Assembly (NCBI RefSeq): GCF_021295345.1
Contig: NZ_JAIMJB010000001.1
Span: 310,001 to 374,000, forward strand
Direction of reading: 5' to 3'
DNA length: 64,000 bases
Source: Motilimonas eburnea
GTDB lineage: Bacteria > Pseudomonadota > Gammaproteobacteria > Enterobacterales > CBDFNC01
Below are positions 1-8,813 of the stretch, one piece after another. Position numbers and translations under genes: made by a program. Position 1 is the first letter of the stretch, and the number at the start of each line of letters is the position of its first letter. The notes beneath the pieces were generated by a model. The model ran no database searches. It was not told the DNA's origin and was given only the letters and a program-made list of their open reading frames with translations.

Positions 1-1
1 C

Positions 2-400
2 CGTTATTATAACGAGCCCCAGACCATGGAAAACGATTTAGTGCGCGCTGGGGTACCAAGACGTTATGTAGTGAAAGACTATGCCGGCTTTCGCACCTTG
101 GATTCGGTTGTTCGTGCTAAACGCATTTTTGGTCAAGATGCCATGACCATAGTCAGCCAAGGCTTTCACTGTGAACGGGCTATTTATATTGCTCGGTCCA
201 TGGATATTGATGCTCTTTGTTTAAGTGCAGACAATGCCAGTGGCTTGGCGGCGGTTAAAATTCGCTTACGCGAAGTACTGGCCAGAGCGAAAGCGGTATT
301 AGACATCAATGTTCTCAATAAACAGCCCAAGTTTTTAGGTCAGCAAGAGCAGGTCATTCTCAAGGCGCCACCGCCGCGTAGCCCCTATGAAAACCCTTAG
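2..400 (+). CDS. sanA: SanA-like DUF218 envelope protein (3' part)
   Basis: The frame is open to the left edge of the window, so only the C-terminal ~132 residues are present. Upstream of the first visible Met the frame reads RYYNEPQT, followed by the DYAGFRTLDS and FHCERA motifs. These match the C-terminal half of the DUF218 domain of E. coli SanA, a membrane-anchored periplasmic protein linked to vancomycin exclusion at high temperature. The N-terminal anchor lies outside the window. Biochemical activity of the family is not settled. No terminator is obvious before the convergent dgt gene. Confidence 0.85.
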   Translation, partial: RYYNEPQTMENDLVRAGVPRRYVVKDYAGFRTLDSVVRAKRIFGQDAMTIVSQGFHCERAIYIARSMDIDALCLSADNASGLAAVKIRLREVLARAKAVLDINVLNKQPKFLGQQEQVILKAPPPRSPYENP

Positions 401-428
401 CTTGAATAGGCTTGATGATGCTGACGTT

Positions 429-1748
429 TTATTTGCCAAATAAGTTGCCATGTAATCGTAAGGCATGGCCGTCCGTCATCCCTGAGATATAATCAGCTAT
501 CACCCGATATCCGCTATGACCTTGCTCTGTGGCAGCCTGCCAGCGCGCTTTAGTGTCATTAGGCAGCAGTCGTTTAGGGTCGCCAGCAAAGGCTTCAAAC
601 AGCTCCATCACCACTTGTTGACCGCGATATTCCATTATTTGTAGTTCGGTTTTACTGATCACATAGTTAAAAACAAACTGCTTCAGTACATTGAGCACTT
701 GCTCCATATCGGGCGTTAGCTGGGCATGATATTGCAGCAGGGGTTCATCAAAATGCAAATCAACCTGTGATACTCGCACCGAGGTGATTAATGCATTCAC
801 TAAAGCGCCAATCGCATCTTTACGCTCGAAGTGATGTTCAGAAAACAGTTTGTCGGTTAGGTTGTTGATGTCCTTAGATAACCAAAAACCGTCAATATCG
901 GCCAACTTACATGCGACTTGCTCTTGCCAAAGCCGTTTATTGACGATCCCCATGGCAATGGCGTCTTCAAGATCATGAATGCCGTAGGCAAAGTCATCGG
1001 CCAACTCCATCAAAGAGCAATCGAGTGACTTAAAGCGCGTCTTTTTATGGGATGTTGGATCATCTTGAGGACGTGTCAGGCCCAATTGTTGGCGATCTGT
1101 CTTTGATATTGGCGCTAATACCCAATCGAGGATCCCTTTGTCATCATCATAAATGCCTTTTGCGGGTGTCCAATCACTGGCTTTTAATTGACGAAAATTG
1201 ATCGGAGGCTCAGGCTCAAGCTCACTTCTTACTTGGCTGATCAGCGCGGGGTATTTCAGTAAGCCGAGCAAGGTTCGCCTCGCTAGGTTCATGCCGTTTT
1301 CTGGGGTATAGGGCTCAAGCTTGCTAACAATGCGTAAGGTTTGACCATTGCCCTCAAATCCGCCATGTTCACGCATCATATAGTTTAACGCGACTTCGCC
1401 ACCATGACCGTAGGGTGGGTGGCCGATATCATGGCTCAGGCAAATGGCTTCAATTAAGCTGGTTGATGGCAATAAAGGGGCGATATCCGGCTGCTTTTGT
1501 TTCAGTTGAGCCACAATTCCCGTTCCAATTTGCGATACTTCAAGGGAATGGGTTAAGCGTGTGCGATAAAAGTCATTGGCCCCAGTGCTGAGCACTTGTG
1601 TTTTGGACTGCAGGCGGCGAAAAGCGGCGCTATGTAAGATCCGAGCGCGATCGCGTTGAAATGGGCTACGGTGATCATTGAGCCGCTGTTTATTGGTTTC
1701 ACTGCCCAAGCGTTGTTGCCAGTCGGCCTGTATTATCGGATTGATCAT
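429..1748 (-). CDS. dgt: Deoxyguanosinetriphosphate triphosphohydrolase-like protein (dGTPase)
   Basis: Predicted cytosolic HD-domain enzyme that hydrolyses dGTP (or other dNTPs) to deoxynucleoside and triphosphate. The metal-binding H...HD set is visible: His in RLTHSLEV near residue 67 and HD in [12 protein letters not shown] near residues 106-107. At ~439 aa it fits the shorter dGTPase class rather than the 505-aa E. coli enzyme. I chose ATG 1748, which has an AAAGAG ribosome site about 10 nt upstream; the in-frame GTG at 1775 has none. It lies just downstream of yfbR in the same direction, so the two HD nucleotidases probably share a transcript. Substrate preference cannot be read from sequence. 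Confidence 0.9.
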   Translation of the reverse strand: MINPIIQADWQQRLGSETNKQRLNDHRSPFQRDRARILHSAAFRRLQSKTQVLSTGANDFYRTRLTHSLEVSQIGTGIVAQLKQKQPDIAPLLPSTSLIEAICLSHDIGHPPYGHGGEVALNYMMREHGGFEGNGQTLRIVSKLEPYTPENGMNLARRTLLGLLKYPALISQVRSELEPEPPINFRQLKASDWTPAKGIYDDDKGILDWVLAPISKTDRQQLGLTRPQDDPTSHKKTRFKSLDCSLMELADDFAYGIHDLEDAIAMGIVNKRLWQEQVACKLADIDGFWLSKDINNLTDKLFSEHHFERKDAIGALVNALITSVRVSQVDLHFDEPLLQYHAQLTPDMEQVLNVLKQFVFNYVISKTELQIMEYRGQQVVMELFEAFAGDPKRLLPNDTKARWQAATEQGHSGYRVIADYISGMTDGHALRLHGNLFGK

Positions 1749-1780
1749 GGATGTTGACTCTTTGCAATTCGTCACTTGCG

Positions 1781-2377
1781 TTATAAATCGGTGTCATCCT
1801 CGCTGATTTCATCGAGGGTGAGTTCAAAACTAGGCAAAAAATGCGTGATAAAGTAGTTCATCTCTGGCGTTTTTCGCTTTTCTATGCTGCTCTCTAGGCG
1901 TCGCTTTGCCAAGGTAAATTCATGATTCCCTGCGCTTAATTCCTCAAGGCATTTTATGTATGCACATAGAGTATCGGCATCTTTTACTAGCGACTTATAC
2001 TCTTCATCCATGTGTTCGCTGTCGAGTAAAGGAATATAGCCAGCACGCAGCGGCGGCGGCAGCATGTGAAGTAATTTTTGTTCAGCAAAGCACTCAATTT
2101 TTTTATATTCTTTGGCAATATCGGGATTGAAGTATTTAACTGGGGTGGGCATATCACCGGTGATCACTTCACTTGCATCGTGATAAAGGGCTAATAAAGC
2201 CGCTTCGGCTGGGTTAACCTTGCCGCCATAAAGGGTATTTTTAATGAGCGCCAGTAAGTGTGTCACCATCGCTACTTGTTGGCTATGTTCGGCGACATTT
2301 TCTCGCTCGATGTTGCGCATCAGTGGCCAGCGTTGAATTAATTTCATTCGTGCCATGTGGGCAAAAAAATGGCTCAT
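1781..2377 (-). CDS. yfbR: 5'-deoxynucleotidase YfbR
   Basis: HD-domain phosphohydrolase that removes phosphate from dNMPs. His31 in [10 protein letters not shown] and the HDASEV motif at residues 66-67 are the metal ligands typical of YfbR, and the 198-aa length is normal. ATG 2377 has an AGGAG ribosome site 5-6 nt upstream. The gene sits between alaA and dgt on the same strand, as alaA-yfbR do in E. coli. Together with dgt it forms a small nucleotide-pool module. Confidence 0.92.
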   Translation of the reverse strand: MSHFFAHMARMKLIQRWPLMRNIERENVAEHSQQVAMVTHLLALIKNTLYGGKVNPAEAALLALYHDASEVITGDMPTPVKYFNPDIAKEYKKIECFAEQKLLHMLPPPLRAGYIPLLDSEHMDEEYKSLVKDADTLCAYIKCLEELSAGNHEFTLAKRRLESSIEKRKTPEMNYFITHFLPSFELTLDEISEDDTDL

Positions 2378-2397
2378 AAGGGCTCCTGTGATTCATT

Positions 2398-2426
2398 GGC
2401 AGGCTAGCAACAATGGCCAGCCTGCC
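2398..2426 (-). terminator. Hairpin between alaA and yfbR
   Basis: GGCAGGCT and AGCCTGCC form a perfect 8-bp stem around a 13-nt loop in the short alaA-yfbR spacer. There is no clear T tract on the minus strand, so it may act as an attenuator or RNA-processing site rather than a strong terminator. Confidence 0.45.
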
Positions 2427-2436
2427 AGATATTAGA

Positions 2437-3651
2437 TCATTGTTTGTAGTGCTCTAAGAATCGTGCCATGCGACCAATCGCTGTCTCTAAGTCCACGACA
2501 TTGGGTAAAAAGACCAGCCTAAAATGATCGGGTTTATGCCAGTTAAAGCCCGTGCCTTGAACCAGCAATATTTTTTCTTTAAGTAACAAATCTAAGGCGA
2601 ATTGCTGGTCATCCTTGATATTAAATTTTTTCTGATCCAATTTTGGAAATAAGTACATGGCCCCATCGGGTTTGGTACAGGATACGCCAGGAATATCATT
2701 AATCAGTCGCCATGCTGTTTCACGCTGTTCGTATAAGCGTCCGCCGGGCACAATTAACTCGTTGATACTTTGATACCCACCCAAAGCGGTTTGCACCGCA
2801 TGTTGCATCGGTACATTGGCGCATAGCCGCATGGAGGCAAGCATATCGAGGCCTGCAATATAATCATGGGCGTTGGATTTAGCGCCACTGATCATCATCC
2901 AGCCAACGCGAAAACCACAGACTCGGTAGGCTTTAGATAACCCATTGAAGGTAACGATAAGCAGATCATCGGCCAAGGTGCAAAGCGGAATGTGCTCAGC
3001 ATCGTCGTAAATAATCTTGGAATAAATTTCGTCAGCAAAGATGATCAAGTTATGTTCACGGGCAATGGCGATCACTGCTTCGAGCAAAGGGCGACTATAA
3101 ACGGCTCCCGTTGGATTATTCGGATTAATCAGCACGATGGCTTTAGTGCGCGGCGTGATTTTACGTTTGATATCTTCTAAATCAGGAAACCAGTTGGCAT
3201 CTTCATCACAGATATAATGAACCGGGTGACCGCCAGCCAAGGTGACTGCCGCAGTCCAAAGGGGGTAATCGGGTGATGGCACAAGTAACTCGTCACCGTT
3301 ATTGAGTAAGGCTTGCATCGCCATCACGATGAGCTCGCTGACACCGTTGCCCATGTAAATATCATCAACGTCCACGCCGCGCATGCCTTGTTGTTGATAA
3401 AACTGGACCACGGCTTTACGGGCAGAAAACAACCCTTTTGAATCACAATAACCTTGGCTTTGGGGTAAGTTCTGCAACACATCCATGACAATTTCATCGG
3501 GTGCCTCAAAACCAAACGGAGCGGGGTTGCCGATATTCAGTTTTAATACTTTATGACCTTCATCTTCAAGACGTTTGGCATGTTTAAGAACGGGGCCACG
3601 AATGTCATAGCAGACGTTATCTAATTTTTGCGATTTATTAATTAAGTTCAT
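2437..3651 (-). CDS. alaA: Glutamate-pyruvate (alanine) aminotransferase AlaA
   Basis: PLP-dependent class I/II aminotransferase converting pyruvate and glutamate to alanine and 2-oxoglutarate in the cytosol. The start NLINKSQKLDNVCYDIRGPV, the INPNNPTG motif, and the Schiff-base lysine near residue 240 in FNGLSKAYR all match E. coli AlaA, as does the 404-aa length from ATG 3651. A longer frame reaches 3705, but its extra 18 codons run into a dispersed palindromic repeat and have no homology, so I reject them. The hairpin at 2398-2426 separates it from yfbR. Confidence 0.95.
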   Translation of the reverse strand: MNLINKSQKLDNVCYDIRGPVLKHAKRLEDEGHKVLKLNIGNPAPFGFEAPDEIVMDVLQNLPQSQGYCDSKGLFSARKAVVQFYQQQGMRGVDVDDIYMGNGVSELIVMAMQALLNNGDELLVPSPDYPLWTAAVTLAGGHPVHYICDEDANWFPDLEDIKRKITPRTKAIVLINPNNPTGAVYSRPLLEAVIAIAREHNLIIFADEIYSKIIYDDAEHIPLCTLADDLLIVTFNGLSKAYRVCGFRVGWMMISGAKSNAHDYIAGLDMLASMRLCANVPMQHAVQTALGGYQSINELIVPGGRLYEQRETAWRLINDIPGVSCTKPDGAMYLFPKLDQKKFNIKDDQQFALDLLLKEKILLVQGTGFNWHKPDHFRLVFLPNVVDLETAIGRMARFLEHYKQ

Positions 3652-3691
3652 GATTGAGGCGCTCTGTTGCGTAACCTTATATAGACAAACC

Positions 3692-3778
3692 TGATACCCA
3701 ATCAACCTGCATTAGCGTGCCTAGTATTGAAAACACGGTGGCGCTCTGAAACATGCATCTTTAAGTTGATTGGGTATA
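3692..3778. repeat. Dispersed palindromic element, copy A
   Basis: About 87 bp bounded by TACCCAATCAAC (3695-3706) and GTTGATTGGGTA (3765-3776), which are exact inverted complements. The inner right side reads GGCGCTCTGAAACATGCATC. Related copies lie at 32568-32614 and 57433-57492, with right-half copies at 3849-3866 and 5701-5728. All are intergenic. Together with copy B it fills part of the 389-bp alaA-metR spacer, which I otherwise find empty of genes and which must hold both divergent promoters. Confidence 0.8.
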
Positions 3779-3848
3779 TATGGTCAAACTACCTGATTCT
3801 GCAAGGAGAATAAACTGATAAACGAATTTATAGCCCACCATGCCTCAT

Positions 3849-3866
3849 CAAGTTGATTGGGTATAC
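3849..3866. repeat. Dispersed palindromic element, right-half copy B
   Basis: CAAGTTGATTGGGTATAC repeats the right arm of copy A about 90 bp away in the same orientation. No left arm is recognisable beside it. Confidence 0.65.
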
Positions 3867-4040
3867 AATACATAGAAGGACTAATCTTGGTTCACAATGG
3901 GGGCGCTAGCCGCGTAATCTCAAGTCGTTTTACAACAAGCATTAACTCGGACTGGGGTCATTGTGACTGGTTTTTAAATACAAACTCTCTTATTATTAAT
4001 TTATTTCAACTTGGTTTAACTTAAGGCTAGGTTTTTTCAC

Positions 4041-4958
4041 GTGATAGAAATTAAGCATCTTAATACCCTGGTAGCGTTACGTAGCTGCAACTCCTTAGTC
4101 GAAGCGGCCGAGCGCTTGTTTTTAACGCAATCAGCATTATCTCATCAGATTAAGGATCTTGAAGCGAAATTAAATGCTAAGTTATTTATCAGAAAAACCA
4201 GGCCAATTCGGTTTACGGTCGCAGGGCAGCGCTTGTTAAACCTAGCCGACGATATATTGCCCAGTATTGCCAGTGCTGAACGTGATATTAGCCGCTTAAA
4301 TGCTGGCGAAGCAGGGCGTTTGCACATGGCGATTGAATGTCACTCTTGTTTTCAGTGGTTAATGCCTGCCATTGATAAATTTCGCGATAGCTGGCCAGAA
4401 GTCGAGCTGGATTTAAGCAGTGGCTTTAGTTTTGCACCTCTTCCCGCCCTTGCCAGAGGGGATTTAGATCTCGTGGTCACCTCCGATCCTCAGGAGATGA
4501 CGGGCATCACTTATCACCCCTTGTTTAGTTATCAGCCTATGCTTGCCATTAGTCGTCACCATCCCTTAGCTAAAAAGGCTTACGTGTTGCCCGAGGATAT
4601 CGCTTCACAAACCTTGATCACTTACCCTGTTGAAAGTGACCGCCTTGATATTTTTAATTTATTTCTAGATCCAGCAGGGGTATCACCAGCAGGGATACGC
4701 CAAGCTGACATGACCATCATGATGCTGCAATTGGTGGCCAGTGGCCGCGGTGTCGCCGCATTACCGAACTGGGCATTAACCGAATATTTAGAGCGGGACT
4801 ACGTTTTGGCTAAGCCTTTGGGTGAAGGCGGTCTATGGAGCACCCTTTATGCAGCGGTGCGTGCCGAGCAAGCGGATCTGCCATTTATGCGTGATTTCTT
4901 GAGCACAGCCGTTAATTCAAGCTTTAATAACTTAAAAGGCATTAAACGCGTCACTTAG
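4041..4958 (+). CDS. metR: LysR-family methionine regulator MetR
   Basis: N-terminal LysR winged helix-turn-helix (residues ~1-65, QSALSHQIKDLE) followed by an effector-binding domain. The body matches E. coli MetR closely, including IECHSCFQWLMPAI, YPVESDRLDIF and the GLWSTLYAAVR end. MetR activates methionine biosynthesis genes with homocysteine as coactivator. The start is GTG 4041, since the MIEIKHLNTL N-terminus aligns with MetR. metE is not adjacent in this window. The gene is divergent from alaA across a repeat-bearing spacer. Confidence 0.93.
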   Translation: MIEIKHLNTLVALRSCNSLVEAAERLFLTQSALSHQIKDLEAKLNAKLFIRKTRPIRFTVAGQRLLNLADDILPSIASAERDISRLNAGEAGRLHMAIECHSCFQWLMPAIDKFRDSWPEVELDLSSGFSFAPLPALARGDLDLVVTSDPQEMTGITYHPLFSYQPMLAISRHHPLAKKAYVLPEDIASQTLITYPVESDRLDIFNLFLDPAGVSPAGIRQADMTIMMLQLVASGRGVAALPNWALTEYLERDYVLAKPLGEGGLWSTLYAAVRAEQADLPFMRDFLSTAVNSSFNNLKGIKRVT

Positions 4959-4996
4959 ATGACTTGTTTGAATCACTTAGTTTGAGAGAAGCTGGG

Positions 4997-5629
4997 CTAA
5001 AGTGTGTCATCAAAGGGGGCTGAATAGGTCTTTCTATGCCATGAGAATAATTTAAAATAATTTATCCGCCACCAAGGCTGTGCTAAATAGCTGGCGTGTT
5101 GTTTTCTGATAAATCGGCACAATAAGCGATATGTTTTGGTATTAGCGATATAAGCAGGTCGCTCTGGCGCATTGGCTAGATGGTGCTGCCAAAGTTGTTC
5201 AATATTGGCCGTGGTCAGGTAGCATCCGTTGATCTGAGTTAGAGCAGGTAAAATCAACCAAGGGTAGGTATTTGCGGTGATAAAGTGGTCACCGTTGTGA
5301 AAAAGCTGCACAAAAAATACCCGTTGCTTCTCGCCCAATTGGCAGGCAAGTAAATAGCAGTTTGCTTGTTCGTTGATCCAACTAGCACAATGGGCAAGGT
5401 GCCTATCCCGCTTAAAAATAAACTGGGTGTCTTCAAAGAAATCGTGGTTTTGCGCCCAGCAATTAATCGCTTCAAAAGGGAAGTCCACGTGGCTAGCGAC
5501 GAAATAACGCTCAGGCTGTTGTAATAATGGCTTGAGTAAGGTTTTGTGTAAGACAAAAGTTAACACGAAAACAATCAAGCATAATAAGGTAACAGAAATA
5601 ACAATCCACATAGCCAGAGCCCAATCCAT
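4997..5629 (-). CDS. Unknown protein with one N-terminal membrane segment
   Basis: 210 aa that I do not recognise. Residues ~5-30 form a strong hydrophobic helix (MWIVISVTLLCLIVFVLTFV), followed by a soluble region rich in aromatic residues, His and Cys. A single-pass inner membrane protein with a cytosolic or periplasmic globular part is the simplest reading. It converges on metR with a 38-bp gap. The start at 5629 has no strong ribosome site, so ATG at codon 7 is an alternative. Confidence 0.6.
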   Translation of the reverse strand: MDWALAMWIVISVTLLCLIVFVLTFVLHKTLLKPLLQQPERYFVASHVDFPFEAINCWAQNHDFFEDTQFIFKRDRHLAHCASWINEQANCYLLACQLGEKQRVFFVQLFHNGDHFITANTYPWLILPALTQINGCYLTTANIEQLWQHHLANAPERPAYIANTKTYRLLCRFIRKQHASYLAQPWWRINYFKLFSWHRKTYSAPFDDTL

Positions 5630-5700
5630 TGAGTCATCATTACATTGTAGCCTGATTGCACTGAGCCGAGATGCTCAACCTACCTTTATATACTTGCTAT

Positions 5701-5728
5701 AACATGCATCTTTAAGTTGATTGAGTAT
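5701..5728. repeat. Dispersed palindromic element, right-half copy C
   Basis: AACATGCATCTTTAAGTTGA followed by TTGAGTAT repeats the right half of copy A with one change in the arm (GAGTAT for GGGTAT). It lies in the 120-bp gap between the unknown gene and the LytS-like kinase. Confidence 0.65.
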
Positions 5729-5750
5729 CTATAGGGCCCGCCTCCCATTG

Positions 5751-6866
5751 TTAACTGACCGTCTCAGCATTAGGCGATTCATATTCCTTAGGGGTTAATG
5801 AGGTAGCGGCCGTCATTAACGGGATATAAAGTTCCGATGTGACGCCTCCCGACATGTTTTCTCTTATGACTAACTTGCCTTTATCCCCGAATAAACTGTT
5901 GATCCGATTTCTAATGTTATTGAGAGCTATGCCATTTCCTTTGGTATGACTGATGGAAAATCCGACGCCATTGTCCTTGATGGCCACACAAAGCTGGTCT
6001 CCAATCTTAGAAAACATGACTTTTATTTCACCACCTTCTTGACGTGGGCCGATGCCATGCTTGACGGCATTTTCAACTAAGGGTTGGATCAGCAGAGGGG
6101 GAAGGTAGGTGTCTTCAGGCAAGTGTTCACTTATTTCGATGTTAAACTCTAAGCGTTCTGCAAGGCGAATTTTTTGAATGGAAAGGTAAGAGCGAATGAA
6201 GGTGAGTTCATCACTGATGTGTATTTTATCTTGGCGTGTTTTAGTTAAACTTTGTCTGAGTAAGTCGGTTAAATTTGATAATAACTGGCTGGCAACATCG
6301 GGCTGATGGAAAATCATCGCTTGAATGTTGGCTAAGGTATTAAATAAAAAATGGGGCTCGATTTGGCTTTGCAACATTTTCAGTTGCGCTTCAACTAAGG
6401 CTTTCTCTTGATTTGCCTTTTGCAGCTGGGCTTCACTGAGCTTGTGCTGGATCATCACGGTGCGATCGCGGCTATGAAAGAAAAAGGTGGCCACAAACCC
6501 GATGGTTAAGGAGATGACTGCCGCTTTATAAACGCGATCGGTTAAAAAATTGGCCGATGGACCATAAAAACCGACAAGTAAAAAGTAAGTCAACAAGGAA
6601 GCTAATGCCATGCCCACGGAAACAATAATGGACGTTTTGAATACCCTGGATGCAAATGGATAGTAAGCATCAACTAGGATAGCAATAAAGATACATGAAA
6701 GGCTAAAGCTATGAGCTATCCCTAAACTAAGGGTGAAATTTGTACTAATTTCAGTGATGTACAGAATAATTGTAACGGTAAACGCAAGCAGGCTTGAGAT
6801 AACTATGTCCGTTATCACGCCTTTAACTCGTAACTTCCCTGTTTTATTGTCAAGTCTAAACGACAT
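5751..6866 (-). CDS. LytS/YehU-like sensor histidine kinase (orphan)
   Basis: Residues ~17-133 contain four hydrophobic segments. A short coiled coil (~140-168) leads to the His_kinase (PF06580-type) motif IEPHFLFNTLANI with His172, then an HATPase domain with the N box LVENAVKHGIGP and G box DNGVGF. Such kinases normally pair with a LytTR response regulator (YehU/YehT, LytS/LytR). None is encoded next door: the neighbours are an unknown protein and a secreted unknown. The sensed signal is unknown. It would be an inner membrane sensor. Confidence 0.85.
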   Translation of the reverse strand: MSFRLDNKTGKLRVKGVITDIVISSLLAFTVTIILYITEISTNFTLSLGIAHSFSLSCIFIAILVDAYYPFASRVFKTSIIVSVGMALASLLTYFLLVGFYGPSANFLTDRVYKAAVISLTIGFVATFFFHSRDRTVMIQHKLSEAQLQKANQEKALVEAQLKMLQSQIEPHFLFNTLANIQAMIFHQPDVASQLLSNLTDLLRQSLTKTRQDKIHISDELTFIRSYLSIQKIRLAERLEFNIEISEHLPEDTYLPPLLIQPLVENAVKHGIGPRQEGGEIKVMFSKIGDQLCVAIKDNGVGFSISHTKGNGIALNNIRNRINSLFGDKGKLVIRENMSGGVTSELYIPLMTAATSLTPKEYESPNAETVS

Positions 6867-7164
6867 AGGCTACGACCAAGTGAACTAAAAATAAAAAGCT
6901 TGATTATCGCGATTATAGGAGAAAAAGATAAGTGATAACCAATAGACAATATCTTTATATTATCAAGGATGCCCTAGGAGTGACAGCGAAATATTAACTC
7001 TACATAGTTTATTGTTCATGGGTGTGAAAATGCTAATAAATAACGTAAAAACTGGTTTTCCTTTGTGTTTTGAATCACAATCTTAGGAAAAAAATTATAG
7101 CAACAGAGCTGGGTCTGGCAATATGAGCCGAATCCCGCGTCGATATGGAAGCGACACTATACCA

Positions 7165-7914
7165 ATGAGTTTTATACGTCTTTTTGTTTGCATTATTACA
7201 TGGCTAATAACCTTGCCTGCATCGGCATCGTTTTATCAATGTGATTTTGGCGATAAGGTCGTATTTTCAAGCCAGCCCTGTGATCTTGATGTGGCTGAGC
7301 CCTCCTATGAACAAGAACGAAAAAAGACGCAAAAGCGCAAAGATGCCAATCGAGAATTTTTAACGGTAGGCCGATTTCCCGGCTGGGGTAATTGGCAAAA
7401 AATCAAAGATGAGCGCTTGGGGAGCTTTCGCGAAATTGAGCATATCCCGGAAGGTCAAAGTCAATTTAATTACAGCGATTTATTAAATGAACAATGGCTT
7501 ACCGCATTACCTAAAAGCATGCCAGCGGAGCGCTTTGCTACCTCTTTGAAGGACATCGTCAACAGTGTCTGTGACGGCTCTATCAACGAACCCATTTATG
7601 CCGATGTTGAAAAAGACGTGGGGGTAGCCTATGGAAAGTACTACTGTGGTCGGCGTCGTGGTACCGAGCAAGGGGTGATCGCCTTTTTTAAAGCCCTTAG
7701 GGGTAAAGAAGCCATATATTTAGTGACAAGAGAGTGGCGCGTTGAGCCGTTTGATGTCACGGCCATCTCGATTGAACGGCTAAAGCAGGATATCTTTCCG
7801 GATCCTCAAGTGTTACGTGAGTTTGAGCGTGCTGCAAGGCAAACCGAGCTCTATCTCAAACAGCAAGCATTCATTTGTCCTGTGGGGGATTTCAGCAAGC
7901 GTTGTCGTGGCTAA
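7165..7914 (+). CDS. Secreted unknown protein with DUF4124-like N-terminus
   Basis: From ATG 7165 the protein begins with a clear signal peptide (SFIRLFVCIITWLITLPASA, likely cleaved after ASA), giving ~249 aa. The mature start SFYQCDFGDKVVFSSQPC resembles the short DUF4124 motif found in many periplasmic proteobacterial proteins. The remainder, with several Cys residues, is not recognised. A longer frame from 7123 would put 14 charged residues before the signal peptide and has no better ribosome site. The ~300-bp gap before it (6867-7164) is AT-rich and shows no other gene; it should contain both divergent promoters. Confidence 0.7.
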   Translation: MSFIRLFVCIITWLITLPASASFYQCDFGDKVVFSSQPCDLDVAEPSYEQERKKTQKRKDANREFLTVGRFPGWGNWQKIKDERLGSFREIEHIPEGQSQFNYSDLLNEQWLTALPKSMPAERFATSLKDIVNSVCDGSINEPIYADVEKDVGVAYGKYYCGRRRGTEQGVIAFFKALRGKEAIYLVTREWRVEPFDVTAISIERLKQDIFPDPQVLREFERAARQTELYLKQQAFICPVGDFSKRCRG

Positions 7915-7967
7915 GGCGCTCTACCCCCCAGTTAACCTTGTGGGCCAAATGAGGGGGCTGTAACTCA

Positions 7968-8162
7968 TTAATCCTGATGATCACTGAGATGCAAGTTGGC
8001 AGCAGCAAAAGCCGCTTTATTGCGTACCCCTTCAGGTAATGTTTCATCTTGAGCGATTTCATCTAAGGTTTTAATCGCACAGCCAATGGCTTTACTGACA
8101 TAGCCGATGTCGCCACTGGCGATTTGATTAGCGGTCGCGCGGGTTTTATTCGATAGTTCCAT
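7968..8162 (-). CDS. Small unknown protein, 64 aa
   Basis: A 64-aa, mostly helical, Ala-rich protein ([20 protein letters not shown]). ATG 8162 is preceded by GGAAC with 5-6 nt spacing, and codon use looks normal, so I consider it real. No signal peptide or membrane segment. It converges on the secreted unknown and stands alone. I cannot assign a family. Confidence 0.55.
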   Translation of the reverse strand: MELSNKTRATANQIASGDIGYVSKAIGCAIKTLDEIAQDETLPEGVRNKAAFAAANLHLSDHQD

Positions 8163-8338
8163 GTTTGTTCCAATAGTCGATGAGATTTAACCTATTTGGC
8201 TCTGATGGCGTCAGGCACCATCAAAGTTAAAAGCCATCATTAGGCCTAGCCTCAACAAGATACCACGAATACCTATCGATATCAGGTTTCGCCTTATTTG
8301 TTCAGTCTTACATAGACGAAGACACATCTAGGGTAATC

Positions 8339-8380
8339 CCAAGGCTTACCTAAAGCTTACCTAAGGTTTACCTAAGGTTT
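8339..8380. repeat. 12-bp tandem repeat across the uspA stop codon
   Basis: GGCTTACCTAAA, GCTTACCTAAGG and TTTACCTAAGGT run head to tail with a 12-bp period and continue through the uspA stop codon at 8372-8374. The rest of the 208-bp gap up to 8162 holds no gene that I can see. Confidence 0.6.
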
Positions 8381-8803
8381 TATAACCAGTACATCCATGT
8401 TTGCATTTTCAACGACTTTGGCGGCGACCGAGCCTAACATGGCTTTGTCCAGCTTAGAGCGCTTGTGACTCGGTATGATAATAAGGTCGATGGCGTGAGC
8501 TTGCGCGTATTTCAAAATCCGCTTGTAGGGCTTGCCTTGCTCTACATGTACACTCACTTGAATATCATCGGGAATATGTTGCTTAGCAAAAGATAACAAT
8601 TGTGCTCGTGTGTCGCTGGCCATGGCTTTAATGGCCGTTTCGGGAAAATAAGATGCCACCATGGGCATATTCATACCCGGTAAGACAGAAATAAGCTGTA
8701 AGTTTGCATCATTTTGCTGAGCATACCAGATGGCGCAATCAATGGCTTTGTCACTAAACCCAATCGCATTCAGATCGACGGGGACTAATATATTCTTATA
8801 CAT
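8372..8803 (-). CDS. Universal stress protein UspA family
   Basis: 143-aa single Usp domain: start MYKNILVPVDLN, and a nucleotide-binding loop near the C-terminus of the form GSVAAKVVENANMDVLVIKP, the G-x2-G-x9-G(S/T)-like region of ATP-binding Usps. ATG 8803 follows a strong AAGGAAGG site; a longer frame to 8836 would overlap the permease and is less likely. It is the last gene of the TRAP operon. UspA-type partners of TRAP transporters are known (TeaD with TeaABC in Halomonas), so a regulatory role on the transporter is a reasonable inference. Confidence 0.9.
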   Translation of the reverse strand: MYKNILVPVDLNAIGFSDKAIDCAIWYAQQNDANLQLISVLPGMNMPMVASYFPETAIKAMASDTRAQLLSFAKQHIPDDIQVSVHVEQGKPYKRILKYAQAHAIDLIIIPSHKRSKLDKAMLGSVAAKVVENANMDVLVIKP

Positions 8804-8813
8804 GATCCTTCCT

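Noticed and set aside
3652-3705. Longer N-terminus for AlaA
   Set aside because: The extension overlaps a dispersed palindrome and has no homology; ATG 3651 fits the family start.
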